DNA of 64,000 nucleotides from Dongshaea marina (GCF_003072645.1 NZ_CP028897.1:1067658-1131657); one strand, 5' to 3'; shown: positions 9,361 to 18,827, numbered from the stretch's first letter. Notes: generated by a model from the sequence alone, not told the origin. Program-made: numbers and translations.

Positions 9361-9398
9361 CCAATCCCCTCTTATCTTACGAGATGCGAGGTGATTGG
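9361..9398 (+). other. long hairpin in the cydA leader
   Basis: CCAATCCCCTC pairs with GAGGTGATTGG (one mismatch) around a 16-nt loop, about 50 bp before the cydA start. A smaller hairpin (ACACT...AGTGT) precedes it. There is no T tract, so it could be a leader structure affecting stability or translation. Confidence 0.4.
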
Positions 9399-9449
9399 CG
9401 TTTGTGTTGATGGATGCAGCCGTATAAAAAGTCTCGGTGAGGAAAAAAC

Positions 9450-11006
9450 ATGATTCTTGAGCATGTGGTCGATCTATCGCGGTTTCAGTTTGCCGCGGTG
9501 GCTCTGTTTCACTTTCTGTTTGTTCCCCTGACCCTGGGTATGAGTTTTATGCTGGTGATTATGGAGTCAATCTATGTATTGACCAATAATCCCATCTATA
9601 AAGACATGACCAAGTTTTGGGGAAAACTGTTTGGTATTAATTTCGCGATGGGAGTCGCGACCGGCCTGACCATGGAATTCCAGTTCGGTATGAACTGGGC
9701 TTACTATTCTCACTATGTGGGAGATATCTTCGGCGCGCCACTGGCGATCGAAGGATTGATGGCCTTCTTCCTTGAATCTACCTTCGTCGGTATGTTCTTC
9801 TTTGGTTGGGATCGTATGAGTAAGCGGGAGCACCTGGTGTGTACCTGGCTGACTGCGATCGGTACTAACCTCTCCGCACTGTGGATCCTGGTGGCAAACG
9901 GCTGGATGCAAAATCCGGTTGGAACAACCTTTGACTGGCAGACCATGAGCATGAAAATGGTGAGCTTCACCGAAGTTCTGCTCAATCCGGTTGCACAGGT
10001 GAAATTTGTTCACACTGTGGCGGCTGGCTACTGTGTCGGTGCAATGTTTGTACTGGGGATCTCTTCTTACTACTTGCTGAAAAAGCGCGATGTTGCCTTT
10101 GCCAAGCGCTCGTTCGCGGTTGCGGCAGCCTTTGGTATGGTCTCTGTTATCTCAGTGATGATGCTGGGTGATGAGTCCGGTTACACCCTGGGTGATGTTC
10201 AGAAGACCAAGCTTGCTTCTATCGAAGCCGAGTGGCACACCGAGCCTGCTCCTGCCGACTTCACTGTCCTGGCACTGCCAAGCCAGCAGAAGATGGAGAA
10301 TGAGTACGCCATTCGGGTTCCCTATCTTCTGGGGATCATCGCAACCCGCTCTTTGGATAAGCAGGTGACGGGCCTGACCGAGCTGATGGATAACCATGAG
10401 CAGCGGATCCGCACCGGTATTACCGCCTATGAGCTGCTGATGAAGCTGCGTGCCGGTGATAAGAGCCCTCAGACTCTGGCTGAGTTCAACCGGGTTAAGG
10501 ATGATCTGGGCTATGGCCTTCTGCTCAAGAAGTATACCGACAAGGTAACCGATGCCACTGATGCGGATATCAAGGCGGCAGCCAAGGATACCATCCCGGA
10601 AGTGTGGCCTATGTTCTGGAGTTTCCGGATCATGGTTGGCTGCGGCATCCTGATGTTTATCCTGTTTGCGGTAGCCTTCTACGATACTCTGCGTCGCCGG
10701 ATTGGCGAGCGTCCATGGCTGCTTAAGGCCTGCCTGTGGGCGATCCCTATCCCCTGGATTGCGGCAGAATGTGGCTGGTTTGTTGCTGAATATGGTCGAC
10801 AGCCCTGGACGGTCTCAGGTGTACTACCGACCTACTTCTCTGCGTCGAACCTGGAAGCCGGACAGATCTGGTTCTCCTTGTTCACCATAGGTGGCGTATA
10901 TACCGTTCTGTTTATCGTCGAGATGTATCTGATGTTCAAGTTTGCACGCCGCGGCCCAAGCAGCATGCATACCGGTAAATATCACTTCGAGCAGAAGACG
11001 GCGTAA
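9450..11006 (+). CDS. cydA: cytochrome bd-I ubiquinol oxidase subunit I
   Basis: A 518-residue integral membrane subunit that oxidises quinol and carries haems b558, b595 and d, giving high-affinity oxygen reduction. His21 in [10 protein letters not shown] is the N-terminal haem ligand, and the [11 protein letters not shown] and FRIMVGCG blocks carry the other ligands (His and Met). A long hydrophilic Q-loop (about 250-385) marks the long-loop, E. coli bd-I type. The start follows GTGAGGAAAAAAC. First gene of the cydABX-ybgE operon; cydB begins 14 bp later. Confidence 0.98.
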   Translation: MILEHVVDLSRFQFAAVALFHFLFVPLTLGMSFMLVIMESIYVLTNNPIYKDMTKFWGKLFGINFAMGVATGLTMEFQFGMNWAYYSHYVGDIFGAPLAIEGLMAFFLESTFVGMFFFGWDRMSKREHLVCTWLTAIGTNLSALWILVANGWMQNPVGTTFDWQTMSMKMVSFTEVLLNPVAQVKFVHTVAAGYCVGAMFVLGISSYYLLKKRDVAFAKRSFAVAAAFGMVSVISVMMLGDESGYTLGDVQKTKLASIEAEWHTEPAPADFTVLALPSQQKMENEYAIRVPYLLGIIATRSLDKQVTGLTELMDNHEQRIRTGITAYELLMKLRAGDKSPQTLAEFNRVKDDLGYGLLLKKYTDKVTDATDADIKAAAKDTIPEVWPMFWSFRIMVGCGILMFILFAVAFYDTLRRRIGERPWLLKACLWAIPIPWIAAECGWFVAEYGRQPWTVSGVLPTYFSASNLEAGQIWFSLFTIGGVYTVLFIVEMYLMFKFARRGPSSMHTGKYHFEQKTA

Positions 11007-11020
11007 GGGAGGCCAGACGA

Positions 11021-12160
11021 ATGATTGATTATGAAATTCTGCGGGTGATCTGGTGGTTGCTGATCGGCGTGTTATTGGTTGGCTTTGCAGTGATGGACGG
11101 CTTCGATATGGGAGTCGGGGTGTTGCTGCCATTTGTTGGCAAAAATGACACCGAGCGTCGCACCGCGATTAATGCGGTTGCGCCTCACTGGGATGGTAAC
11201 CAGGTGTGGTTGATCACCGCTGGTGGTGCCCTGTTTGCCGCCTGGCCTATTGTCTATGCGACCTCGTTTTCCGGCTTTTATGTGGCCATGGTGCTGACGC
11301 TGGTGGGTCTTTACCTGCGTCCAGTTGCCTTTGATTACCGCTCTAAGCTTGAAGATCCGCGCTGGCGTCGGACCTGGGACTGGCTGCTGTGTGTCGGAAG
11401 TCTGATCCCACCTGTGATCTGCGGTGTTGCCTTCGGTAACCTGCTGCAGGGGGTTCCGTTCCACTTCACCGAGTTTATGCGTCCTATCTACACAGGGAGC
11501 TTCTTTGGGCTGCTCAACCCGTTTGCGCTGCTGGCGGGCCTGGTGAGTCTGTTTATGATCCTCACCCAGGGTGCAACCTATATGATGATGAAGACCGAAG
11601 CGGAAGTGATGGTACGTGCCCGTCATGCCGCTTCGATCTGTGCCCTGGTGACCCTGGTGCTGTTCGTATTGGCCGGGTTCTGGGTTGCTTACGGTATTGA
11701 TGGTTATGTGATTACCAGTGCAATCAACACGGAAGCACCAACCGATCCAACCCTGAAGACAGCGATTGTTGAGACCGGCGCCTGGATGCGTAACTACGGC
11801 ATTCACCCCTGGATGATGATCGCACCGATTCTGGGTGTGGTGATGGCACTGCTGACCGCTATTCTGGCTAAAGCAGGACGCTCAGTGCTGGCCTTTATCA
11901 CCAGCTCCCTGACTATTGCCGGGGTGATCTTCACCGCTGGTTTTGCGATGTTCCCGTTCGTGATGCCCTCTATTACAGATCCATCACAGAGCCTGACCCT
12001 GTGGGATGCGACATCCTCACAGAAGACTTTGATGATCATGCTGGTGGTAGCGATCATCTTTGTTCCTATCATCCTGTTCTATACCTCCTGGACTCACAAG
12101 AAGATGTTTGGTCGAGTCACCAAGGAGCGTATTGAGAACAACAAGCACTCAATGTACTAA
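11021..12160 (+). CDS. cydB: cytochrome bd-I ubiquinol oxidase subunit II
   Basis: A 379-residue polytopic membrane partner of CydA, the normal length for CydB. It opens MIDYEILRVIWWLLIGVLL with the conserved FAVMDGFDMGVG block in the first helix pair and APHWDGNQVWLI in the next periplasmic/helix segment. It scaffolds CydA and may contribute to the quinol/oxygen channel. SD GGGAGG lies upstream of both cydB and cydX, and spacing is tight through the operon. Confidence 0.98.
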   Translation: MIDYEILRVIWWLLIGVLLVGFAVMDGFDMGVGVLLPFVGKNDTERRTAINAVAPHWDGNQVWLITAGGALFAAWPIVYATSFSGFYVAMVLTLVGLYLRPVAFDYRSKLEDPRWRRTWDWLLCVGSLIPPVICGVAFGNLLQGVPFHFTEFMRPIYTGSFFGLLNPFALLAGLVSLFMILTQGATYMMMKTEAEVMVRARHAASICALVTLVLFVLAGFWVAYGIDGYVITSAINTEAPTDPTLKTAIVETGAWMRNYGIHPWMMIAPILGVVMALLTAILAKAGRSVLAFITSSLTIAGVIFTAGFAMFPFVMPSITDPSQSLTLWDATSSQKTLMIMLVVAIIFVPIILFYTSWTHKKMFGRVTKERIENNKHSMY

Positions 12161-12174
12161 GGGAGGATTGATCC

Positions 12175-12282
12175 ATGTGGTACATCACCTGGTTTATTGG
12201 CATAGTGATGGCAGTGTTGTTCTGTACCGTCATCGCGGTCTCTCTGGAACAGCACGAGTCTGACAAGGATGGCCAAGAGTAA
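12175..12282 (+). CDS. cydX: cytochrome bd-I small subunit CydX
   Basis: A 35-residue single-helix protein beginning MWYITWFIGIVMAVLF and ending in an acidic tail (EQHESDKDGQE). It closely resembles E. coli CydX, which stabilises the haems of the CydAB oxidase. It starts 14 bp after cydB with GGGAGG at 12161-12166 as ribosome-binding site, and its last 14 bases overlap the start of ybgE. Confidence 0.95.
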   Translation: MWYITWFIGIVMAVLFCTVIAVSLEQHESDKDGQE

Positions 12283-12592
12283 TCCTGCAGCCGAGCAGCT
12301 GCTACGCATCCACTCCATGCTACGCCGCCCGGCGTGGCGCTGGGGGCTGCTGGTGGTAGCTGTGGTGGTGGCGATTGCCGTATTACAGTCCCCGGATCGG
12401 GTGGCGGCGAATACCAGTGACTTTAGTCACTGGGCGGCCCTGCTCATTATCTGGGGGGTGTGTTGCGGTGTAATCAACGGTCTTGGATTTCGTTTTCGCA
12501 AGATCTGGTGGGCGGTTATTTTTTCACCCCTACTGGGCTGGTTGTTGCTGATCTTCGGCTTCATCGCCACTCACGGTTACTACTTCAGTTAG
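12269..12592 (+). CDS. ybgE: cyd operon protein YbgE
   Basis: A 107-residue membrane protein with three hydrophobic segments (about 24-42, 53-72, 80-102) and the family's GLGFRFRK.WW.....P turn. YbgE is conserved as the fourth gene of cyd operons; its exact role is not known. Its ATG at 12269 overlaps cydX by 14 nt, which suggests translational coupling. A terminator follows. Confidence 0.9.
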   Translation: MAKSNPAAEQLLRIHSMLRRPAWRWGLLVVAVVVAIAVLQSPDRVAANTSDFSHWAALLIIWGVCCGVINGLGFRFRKIWWAVIFSPLLGWLLLIFGFIATHGYYFS

Positions 12593-12597
12593 TAAAA

Positions 12598-12643
12598 CGG
12601 GTCAGCGGCTGTCGTCTGCTGCTGACCCGCCTTTCTTTTATTT
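12598..12643 (+). terminator. rho-independent terminator of the cyd operon
   Basis: Perfect 9-bp stem CGGGTCAGC / GCTGACCCG with a 14-nt loop, followed by CCTTTCTTTTATTT. Confidence 0.8.
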
Positions 12644-12680
12644 CCCCGGGTACGCTATATTAGGCCAACGATTTTTTTCG

Positions 12681-13109
12681 ATGGACGAACCTATGATGCA
12701 GGCTGTCAGGCATCAGTGCCAATTTCGAGTCTATTATGCCCATACCGATGCCGGTGGATGGGTTTACCACGCAAACTACCTGAACTTCTTAGAGCAAGCT
12801 CGTACAGATTTTTTACGCGATCAGGGCATTACACAAGCTGACATTATAAGGAATAATGACCTTGTTTTTGCGGTGCGGCGTTGTGAACTTGATTATCTTG
12901 GTAGTGCCTATCTGGACGAGTTGATAACGGTTAGTTCTGAAGTAATTGAACTCAAACGAGCTTCTGTGGTCTTTAAGCAACAGATACATAATGAGCAGGG
13001 TAGCCTTTTGTGTGAGGCTCTAATTCGTTTAGCCTGTGTAAATATTAAGACGGGGAAGCCTGCCGCTTTTCCAAAAGAAATCAAAGAGGTGCTTGAAGGT
13101 GCAAACTAA
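12681..13109 (+). CDS. ybgC: Tol-Pal-associated acyl-CoA thioesterase YbgC
   Basis: A 142-residue hotdog-fold thioesterase. The active-site block YYAHTDAGGWVYHANY contains the catalytic Asp (about residue 23) and the following His. It is the standard first gene of tol-pal operons. The gene looks more AT-rich than its neighbours in the second half, which may reflect relaxed codon choice. Its end overlaps the chosen tolQ start by 11 nt. Confidence 0.95.
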   Translation: MDEPMMQAVRHQCQFRVYYAHTDAGGWVYHANYLNFLEQARTDFLRDQGITQADIIRNNDLVFAVRRCELDYLGSAYLDELITVSSEVIELKRASVVFKQQIHNEQGSLLCEALIRLACVNIKTGKPAAFPKEIKEVLEGAN

Positions 13110-13797
13110 TATCTCGCTGCTGTCGCTGATCCTCGAAGCAAGCTGGGTTGTAAAACTGGTGATGTTGCTATTGGTGGCGATGTCGATCGCCTCCTGGGCG
13201 GCGATCTTTTATCGGGGGCGTGATCTGGCCCGGGCCCGCAAGGAGACCCGAAGCTTTGAGGATAAATTCTGGTCCGGCGGCGATCTCAATCAGCTGTACC
13301 GTGAGAGCCTCAATCACGCCGATGATCGTCACGGCCTGGAGCAGGTGTTTCACAGCGGCTTTCGTGAATATGCGAGATTACATCAAAGTGGGGTGAAGTC
13401 ACCGGAGATGGTGATGGATGGCACCTACCGGGCGATGCGGGTCACCCTGTCCCGCGAGGTGGAGAACTTAGAGGCCAGCATGAGTATGTTGGCGACCATA
13501 GGTTCGGTCAGTCCTTACATTGGCCTGTTTGGTACCGTGTGGGGGATCATGCATGCCTTTGTCGCCCTGGGCGGCGTTGAGCAGGCGAGCCTCAATATGG
13601 TGGCACCCGGTATTGCTGAGGCGTTGATCGCGACTGCGATGGGCCTTTTTGCGGCGATTCCGGCGGTCATTGCCTATAACCGCTTTACCCATCATGTGGA
13701 CCGAATTGAGGGAAGCTACACCAACTTTATGGATGAGTTCTCCACCATACTGTACCGTCAGGTCAGCGCTTCAGACCAACAGGAAGAGCAGTCATGA
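13099..13797 (+). CDS. tolQ: Tol-Pal system proton channel subunit TolQ
   Basis: A 232-residue inner-membrane protein of the ExbB/TolQ/MotA family with three transmembrane segments (about 14-34, 130-155, 165-190). The GSVSPYIGLFGTVWGIMHAF and APGIAEALIATAMGLFAAIPA blocks line the TolQR proton path. I chose GTG 13099, with AGAGG about ten bases upstream, because V-Q-T-N-I-S-L matches the family N-terminus; a TTG at 13093 is the alternative. TolQ with TolR energises TolA during outer-membrane constriction. Confidence 0.95.
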   Translation: MQTNISLLSLILEASWVVKLVMLLLVAMSIASWAAIFYRGRDLARARKETRSFEDKFWSGGDLNQLYRESLNHADDRHGLEQVFHSGFREYARLHQSGVKSPEMVMDGTYRAMRVTLSREVENLEASMSMLATIGSVSPYIGLFGTVWGIMHAFVALGGVEQASLNMVAPGIAEALIATAMGLFAAIPAVIAYNRFTHHVDRIEGSYTNFMDEFSTILYRQVSASDQQEEQS

Positions 13798-14225
13798 GAA
13801 GCTCATCGCGTCGTAAGCGCCGTCCATTGGCAGAGATCAATGTAGTGCCCTATATCGATGTGATGCTGGTATTGGTGGTGATCTTTATGGTCACAGCCCC
13901 TCTGGTCACTCAGGGGGTGAAGGTGGATCTTCCAACCGCCCATGCCAAGCAGCTCGATAAGGATAGTAAATCACCGATTATCGCCTCTATCGATAATCAG
14001 GGACGCTATTATCTGGATTATAAGAATAGCCGTGAGCAGGCGCTGTCATTGTCTAAGCTGGCGGTTCTGGTTGAGGCCTATCGCCGGGTCCAGCCTCATT
14101 CACCGGTAGTGGTGAGAGGAGATGGCGATGTGCCCTATAAGAGTGTGATCCAGTTGATGGTGGCGCTACAAAACGCCGGAGTTCCATCGGTCGGTCTGAT
14201 GACTCAGCCGCCCGAGTCCCAGTAA
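13794..14225 (+). CDS. tolR: Tol-Pal system protein TolR
   Basis: A 143-residue ExbD/TolR-family protein with one transmembrane helix (about 20-40). The essential helix Asp is in IDVMLVLVVIFMVTAP. The periplasmic domain binds peptidoglycan in homologues. It overlaps tolQ by four bases (ATGA). Full family length. Confidence 0.96.
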   Translation: MRSSSRRKRRPLAEINVVPYIDVMLVLVVIFMVTAPLVTQGVKVDLPTAHAKQLDKDSKSPIIASIDNQGRYYLDYKNSREQALSLSKLAVLVEAYRRVQPHSPVVVRGDGDVPYKSVIQLMVALQNAGVPSVGLMTQPPESQ

Positions 14226-14238
14226 TCGAGGAGTTATC

Positions 14239-15165
14239 TTGAAACGGGGTTTTAAGAAAGCACTGACGCTCTCTATTGTATTGCACCTGGTTTTATTCAG
14301 CCTGGTGCTTTTTGGCATCGATATGCAGGCGCCGCCTCGTCCGGCGCCATCTCAGCAAACGCCAATCATTCAGGCAACAGCGGTCAGTCAAAATGCAGTT
14401 GAACAGCAGGTTCAGCGACTAGAACAACAAAAACGAGCCCAGCAGCAAGCGGAGCAGGACAGACTGCGCCGATTGCAGCAGCAGGCCGATGCAGCCAAGC
14501 GCCAGCGCGCCGAAGAGCAGCAACGGATCAAGAAGCTTGAGGCAGAGCGTAAGCAGAAGCAGGCGGCAGCCCGTAAGGCGGCGCAGCAGGCCAAGCAACA
14601 GGAGCTACAGCGGCAGAAGGCATTAGCTGCGGCGAAGAAGGCCGAGGCGCTCAAGCAGAAGCAGCAGGCGGAAGCGCGGGCGGCCAAGCAGGCGGCTGAA
14701 AAGGCGCAGCAGCAGGCTAAGGCGGCAGAGGCGGCGGCTAAGAAAGCGGCCGAAGCCAGACGCCAGGCGGAGCTTAAGCGTCAGCAGCAGCTTGAGAAAC
14801 AGAAGCAGCAGCGTGAGTTGCAAAAGCAGATCGCGGAGCAGATGGCGGCCGATCAGAAGCGTCGTGATGCGGCTCGGCAAAAGCAGGTAGTTTCTGAGGT
14901 GGCTCGCTATACGGCTCTTATCAAGAGTGCAATCGAGAATCGCTGGCGGACGGACCCAAGTATGGCGGGTAAGCAGTGCGTGCTGACTTTGAATTTGGCA
15001 CCGAGTGGCCTGGTGGTTTCTGTGAGTCAGGGGCAGGGCGATCTGCAGGTGTGCCGTACCGCACGCGCAGCTATCTTGCAGCTGGAAACGCTTCCGATAT
15101 CTAAGGATGCTGATGTTTATCAGAAGATGAAAAATATTCGATTAACACTGACGCCGACCAACTAG
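14239..15165 (+). CDS. tolA: Tol-Pal system protein TolA
   Basis: A 308-residue protein with an N-terminal transmembrane anchor (about 11-31). A Pro-rich linker follows, then a long Ala/Lys/Gln/Glu helical domain II (about 60-215) built of KKAEA/QQ-rich repeats. The C-terminal globular domain III (ARYTALIKSAIENRWR...) contacts TolB/Pal and the outer membrane. It is shorter than E. coli TolA (421) because domain II is shorter, as in Vibrio-type TolA. Antisense Ala/Cys/Leu-rich ORFs across domain II are composition artefacts. Confidence 0.95.
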   Translation: MKRGFKKALTLSIVLHLVLFSLVLFGIDMQAPPRPAPSQQTPIIQATAVSQNAVEQQVQRLEQQKRAQQQAEQDRLRRLQQQADAAKRQRAEEQQRIKKLEAERKQKQAAARKAAQQAKQQELQRQKALAAAKKAEALKQKQQAEARAAKQAAEKAQQQAKAAEAAAKKAAEARRQAELKRQQQLEKQKQQRELQKQIAEQMAADQKRRDAARQKQVVSEVARYTALIKSAIENRWRTDPSMAGKQCVLTLNLAPSGLVVSVSQGQGDLQVCRTARAAILQLETLPISKDADVYQKMKNIRLTLTPTN

Positions 15166-15192
15166 GTCGAAATTTGGGGAATATCAGAAGTG

Positions 15193-15212
15193 GCCGCTTT
15201 ATCATAAGCGGC
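15193..15212 (+). other. stem-loop between tolA and tolB
   Basis: GCCGCTT / AAGCGGC stem with a 6-nt loop and no T tract; probably an intercistronic structure that tunes tolB expression. Confidence 0.35.
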
Positions 15213-15245
15213 TTAGCTTCTTAAGGTAGGACGCTGGAAACAACA

Positions 15246-16586
15246 ATGAAAATATTTACACGAATCATCATATTGATGGGCTTAGTCGCCGCCTCTATCT
15301 CACCTGCTTATGCCGTGTTAGATATCACCATCACCCAGGGGATCAACAGTGCCCGGCCGATCGCTGTGGTGCCTTTCCAGTGGCAGGGGACCGGGGCCCA
15401 GCCGCAGACCAATGTCTCCGACGTGGTGGCATCGGATCTGCAACGCAGCGGTAAATTTAATCCTATCGATCCCAAATCGATGCCGCAGCAACCGACCGCA
15501 GCCAATCAAATTCAGTTTGCCAGCTGGTCGGCGATGGGGGTTGAGGCGATCGTGGTGGGAACCATAGAGCCTGTGCCGGGCGATCAGTACAAGGTCAGCT
15601 TCCAGCTGGTTGATGTGCTCAAGGGGCAGCTCGCCAGCAGTGAGGGGCCAACCGTGGGCTCACCGGCTTATGTGCTGGATAGTCGCAGTGCGGTGGTCCC
15701 GGCCAGTAAGCTTCGCGAGTATGCGCATCGGATCTCGGATGTGGTCTATCAGCATCTGACCGGTCAGCGTGGTGCCTTCCTGACTCGCATCGCTTATGTC
15801 GCGGTGGACAGTGACAGTAAGTATCCCTATCAGCTCAGGGTCTCGGACTATGATGGCTATAACGAAAAGGTACTGCTGCGCTCTAAAGAGCCGCTGATGT
15901 CACCGAGCTGGTCGCCCGATGGCAGCCGTCTGGCCTATGTCAGCTTTGAGAATCAAAAGTCGGAGATCTTCATTCAGAACATCTATACCCAGAAGCGCAC
16001 CAAGCTGACCTCATTCCCTGGAATCAACGGTGCACCACGCTGGTCACCGGATGGTAAGCAGATGGCGATGGTGCTATCGAAGGATGGTCAGCCCAACGTC
16101 TACGTGATGAATCTGGCCACTCATCACCTCACTCAGATCACCCATGGTGGCAATATTAACACCGAGCCAGCCTGGAGTCCGGATAGTAAATCTATGGTGT
16201 TTACCTCCAACCGGGGTGGCAGTCCGCAGATTTATCAGGTAAACCTTAATAGTGGGGACATAAAACGTGTGAGTTGGGAGGGAGACAAAAACCAGGAAGC
16301 AGTTTATACCAAAGATGGTAAGGGATTGGTGCTGATCACCCAGATAAAGGGACGTTACCATATCGCTCGTGAAGATCTGAAAACTTACAATATGCAGATC
16401 CTGACGGGGGCCACTTTGGATCAGTCGGCTAGCGTGGCGCCGAATAACAGTATGATCATCTACAGTGCTGTGTATCAGGGACGACGCGTGCTGGCCTTGG
16501 TGTCGATGGATGGCCGCTTTAAGGCGGTGCTCCCGGCCAACCAGGGGGATGTTCAGGCTCCGGCCTGGTCACCATACTTGAACTAG
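15246..16586 (+). CDS. tolB: Tol-Pal system beta-propeller protein TolB
   Basis: A 446-residue periplasmic protein with a signal peptide ending SPAYA (about residue 23). The N-terminal D1 domain is followed by a six-bladed beta-propeller with repeated SWSPDG / RWSPDGK / AWSPDSK signatures. The N-terminal strand (VLDITITQG) is the TolA-binding TolB box, and the propeller binds Pal. Length and motifs are standard. Confidence 0.97.
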   Translation: MKIFTRIIILMGLVAASISPAYAVLDITITQGINSARPIAVVPFQWQGTGAQPQTNVSDVVASDLQRSGKFNPIDPKSMPQQPTAANQIQFASWSAMGVEAIVVGTIEPVPGDQYKVSFQLVDVLKGQLASSEGPTVGSPAYVLDSRSAVVPASKLREYAHRISDVVYQHLTGQRGAFLTRIAYVAVDSDSKYPYQLRVSDYDGYNEKVLLRSKEPLMSPSWSPDGSRLAYVSFENQKSEIFIQNIYTQKRTKLTSFPGINGAPRWSPDGKQMAMVLSKDGQPNVYVMNLATHHLTQITHGGNINTEPAWSPDSKSMVFTSNRGGSPQIYQVNLNSGDIKRVSWEGDKNQEAVYTKDGKGLVLITQIKGRYHIAREDLKTYNMQILTGATLDQSASVAPNNSMIIYSAVYQGRRVLALVSMDGRFKAVLPANQGDVQAPAWSPYLN

Positions 16587-16607
16587 CTGTAATCAAAGGT
16601 GGGTCTT

Positions 16608-17075
16608 ATGCGTGTTGAACAGTGCATCAAAAGAGGGCTTATCACCCTGTCGTTATTGATGCTGGCTGCTTGTAGCTCAACGCCCAGTGATTCAATGGCG
16701 TCAGCGGATCAGGGCAAGCAGATGCCCTGGCCTCTGCAAAAGGAAAATACGGTTCACTTTGATACGGACAAATCGGTTATTTTGCCTAAGGCTAAGCCTA
16801 GGCTGGATGCGATTGCCTGTTATCTCAGAGGGCACCCGGATGCAACCGTGGTGATCGATGGTAATGCAGATGAGCGAGGCAGTAATGCTTATAATCTGGC
16901 CCTGGGAGAGCGCAGGGCACGCTCGGTAGCGGACTACCTGATGTCTGAAGGGGTTCCCGGAGATCAGCTATGGTATTCAAGCTGGGGAGAATCCAAGCCC
17001 GCCGATGCTGCGAGTAACCACAAGGCTTATGCCAAGAACCGTCGTGCATTGACCCTGCACCTTAAATTTGATTAA
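16608..17075 (+). CDS. pal: Pal-like OmpA-domain lipoprotein (divergent duplicate)
   Basis: A 155-residue lipoprotein. The signal peptide ends in lipobox LAAC (Cys22) with Ser at +2, which predicts outer-membrane sorting. The OmpA-like peptidoglycan-binding domain keeps the Asp and Arg of NADERGSNAYNLALGERRA. It differs from the next gene by a much shorter linker and by changes in the first strand (NTVHFDTDKSV). The ATG at 16608 sits behind AAAGGTGGGTCTT, matching AAAGGTGAGACTT before the second copy. A strong terminator follows, so tolB transcription ends here. Confidence 0.85.
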   Translation: MRVEQCIKRGLITLSLLMLAACSSTPSDSMASADQGKQMPWPLQKENTVHFDTDKSVILPKAKPRLDAIACYLRGHPDATVVIDGNADERGSNAYNLALGERRARSVADYLMSEGVPGDQLWYSSWGESKPADAASNHKAYAKNRRALTLHLKFD

Positions 17076-17085
17076 AGGTTAAACC

Positions 17086-17135
17086 AACCCGATAGTGACG
17101 CCGCGCTGGTTGATGCGGGAACTATCGGGTTTTTT
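17086..17135 (+). terminator. rho-independent terminator between the two pal genes
   Basis: AACCCGATAG (17086-17095) pairs with CTATCGGGTT (17122-17131), followed by TTTTT. The loop contains a secondary GC-rich segment. Confidence 0.85.
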
Positions 17136-17420
17136 GTTTGCCTGAATAACAAGGCGTTATGGGTGAGCTGAGACCTGCGGCTGCAACCCGTGGTCGATGC
17201 AGGTCACACTATTGACATTAAACTTCCCCATAACTCTTTTTTGTTGTCCTGTCAGGGTATTGCTTCTTATGGCAAAACCCATGATGATTATGGATGCTAT
17301 TTTTACGGGCGATGTTTGTCGCCTCTGATGCCGGGAGCTGCAGCTTTAATTTGGCTTCGGTATGTCAGGGAAATCTGCTGACACAGATCGCATTTAATAA
17401 CGAGTACAAAGGTGAGACTT
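17136..17420 (+). other. gene-free interval before the second pal
   Basis: No supported gene. It must hold the promoter of the second pal, since a terminator closes the upstream unit. TTGACA at 17212-17217 is a good -35 element, but I see no convincing -10 at the proper distance. The 63-codon ORF inside has no RBS or family features. Confidence 0.4.
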
Positions 17421-17951
17421 ATGCGTTTAAAACAGTGCATCAAGGGTATTGGTATCGCTCTGCCGCTTCTGGCATTGGCAGCTTGTAGTTCGACCCCTGG
17501 TGGTGATTCTGCGGCTTCAGGAGCAGCAGGTAGTGCAGGTAAAGATGGTTCTACAGTTCAGACGGCTTCAGCAGACCACATGCTGACGCCTCAGGAGAAG
17601 ATGGCGCAGCAGCTCCAGCAGCTGCACAAGGAGAACACCATCTACTTCAAGTTTGATAACTCAGTAATCACCAAGCAGTACGTTTCACTGCTGCAAGCTC
17701 ATGCCAGCTATCTGCTTGCTCACCCATCGGTGAAGGTGGTGATTGAGGGCAACACAGATGAGCGTGGTACTCCTGAGTACAACATCGCACTGGGTGAGCG
17801 CCGTGGTAATGCTGTGAAAGCCTACCTGGAGACCCTGGGTGTGCCAGCGGCTCAGCTGTCTGTGGTTAGCTATGGTGAAGAGAAGCCTGCTGATCCCGGA
17901 CATACTGCTGCTGCCTACGCCAAGAACCGCCGTGCGGTTTTGGTCTATTAA
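17421..17951 (+). CDS. pal: peptidoglycan-associated lipoprotein Pal
   Basis: A 176-residue outer-membrane lipoprotein (lipobox ALAAC, Ser-Ser after the Cys). It has a Gly/Ala/Ser-rich linker and an OmpA-like domain with NTDERGTPEYNIALGERRG and the invariant Asp/Arg for meso-DAP binding. It binds TolB and peptidoglycan and is the canonical Pal of the two copies. The start ATG follows AAAGGTGAGACTT. cpoB follows 16 bp later, so this gene and cpoB form a separate transcription unit. Confidence 0.95.
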   Translation: MRLKQCIKGIGIALPLLALAACSSTPGGDSAASGAAGSAGKDGSTVQTASADHMLTPQEKMAQQLQQLHKENTIYFKFDNSVITKQYVSLLQAHASYLLAHPSVKVVIEGNTDERGTPEYNIALGERRGNAVKAYLETLGVPAAQLSVVSYGEEKPADPGHTAAAYAKNRRAVLVY

Positions 17952-17967
17952 GCAAGGAGCCCTGTAA

Positions 17968-18720
17968 GTGAAAAAGTTCGATAGTCGCATCTGCGTCTTG
18001 CTCGCGGGGCTGCTATCGAGCTCTGTGTTTGCTGCAGCCCCGGTGAGTAGTGCCGGGGATAGCCAGAGTCTCAGTCAGCAGGTGGCGATACTCAAGCGAA
18101 TGACAGAATCACAGAGCTCGGTTCAGCTGCAGAGCCAGCAGCAGCTGCAGGCGATGCAAAATGATATCAACCAGCTGCGCGGACAACTGGAGGTACAGAA
18201 TCATCGTATCGATCAGATGTTGTCTCGTCAGCGAGAGATCTATCAAACCCTGGATCAGCTTCAAAGTAAGGCTGGCGGCGCGACCAGCAGCTCGGTGAGT
18301 GCAACCGAAGCGGCAACATCGCAGCCCTCGGGGCCTGTGGTCTCAGCCGATGAGAATCAGGCCTATGAGCATGCCATCGATCTGGTTCTCAAAGATAAGA
18401 AGTATGATCAGGCTATTCCGGCATTTCGGGACTTTATCAAGCGTTATCCCAAGTCGGGTTATGTACCAAACGCTTACTACTGGCTAGGGCAGCTGTTGTT
18501 TAGTCAGTCCCAGTATCCGGATGCAGCTAAAGAGTTTCAGGCTCTGGTGGATGGCTATAAGAGCTCAACCAAGCGTCCGGATGCACTGCTCAAGTTGGGC
18601 GTGATTGCTCAAATGCAGGGTAAATCCAAGGATGCCAAGATTTTTTATCAGCAATTGATCAAAGAGTATCCCGATAACTCCTCGGCATTTTTGGCGAAAG
18701 ATAGGCTCAAGCAGCTCTGA
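17968..18720 (+). CDS. cpoB: cell division coordinator CpoB (YbgF)
   Basis: A 250-residue periplasmic protein with a GTG start and AAGGAG 8-13 bp upstream. The signal peptide ends SVFAAAP, followed by an N-terminal trimerising coiled coil rich in Gln/Leu (about 35-95). A Ser/Thr/Ala linker leads to C-terminal tetratricopeptide repeats from about 130 (YEHAIDLVLKDKKYDQAIPAF, SGYVPNAYYWLGQLLFSQ). It coordinates PBP1B activity with Tol-Pal during constriction in E. coli. Last protein gene of the Tol-Pal locus. Confidence 0.94.
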   Translation: MKKFDSRICVLLAGLLSSSVFAAAPVSSAGDSQSLSQQVAILKRMTESQSSVQLQSQQQLQAMQNDINQLRGQLEVQNHRIDQMLSRQREIYQTLDQLQSKAGGATSSSVSATEAATSQPSGPVVSADENQAYEHAIDLVLKDKKYDQAIPAFRDFIKRYPKSGYVPNAYYWLGQLLFSQSQYPDAAKEFQALVDGYKSSTKRPDALLKLGVIAQMQGKSKDAKIFYQQLIKEYPDNSSAFLAKDRLKQL

Positions 18721-18827
18721 AAATAGCCAAATTGCTGTTTTGTGATGGCGGTCATGGCTCAAAATGGCTGATAAATGATTGGGTTGCTTGATATCTGGCC
18801 GATCGCATCGAAAATCTAATTTTTTTA

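Noticed and set aside
14412-14880. Ala/Cys- and Leu/Arg-rich ORFs antisense to tolA
   Set aside because: Reverse reading of the Ala/Lys/Gln repeats of TolA domain II.
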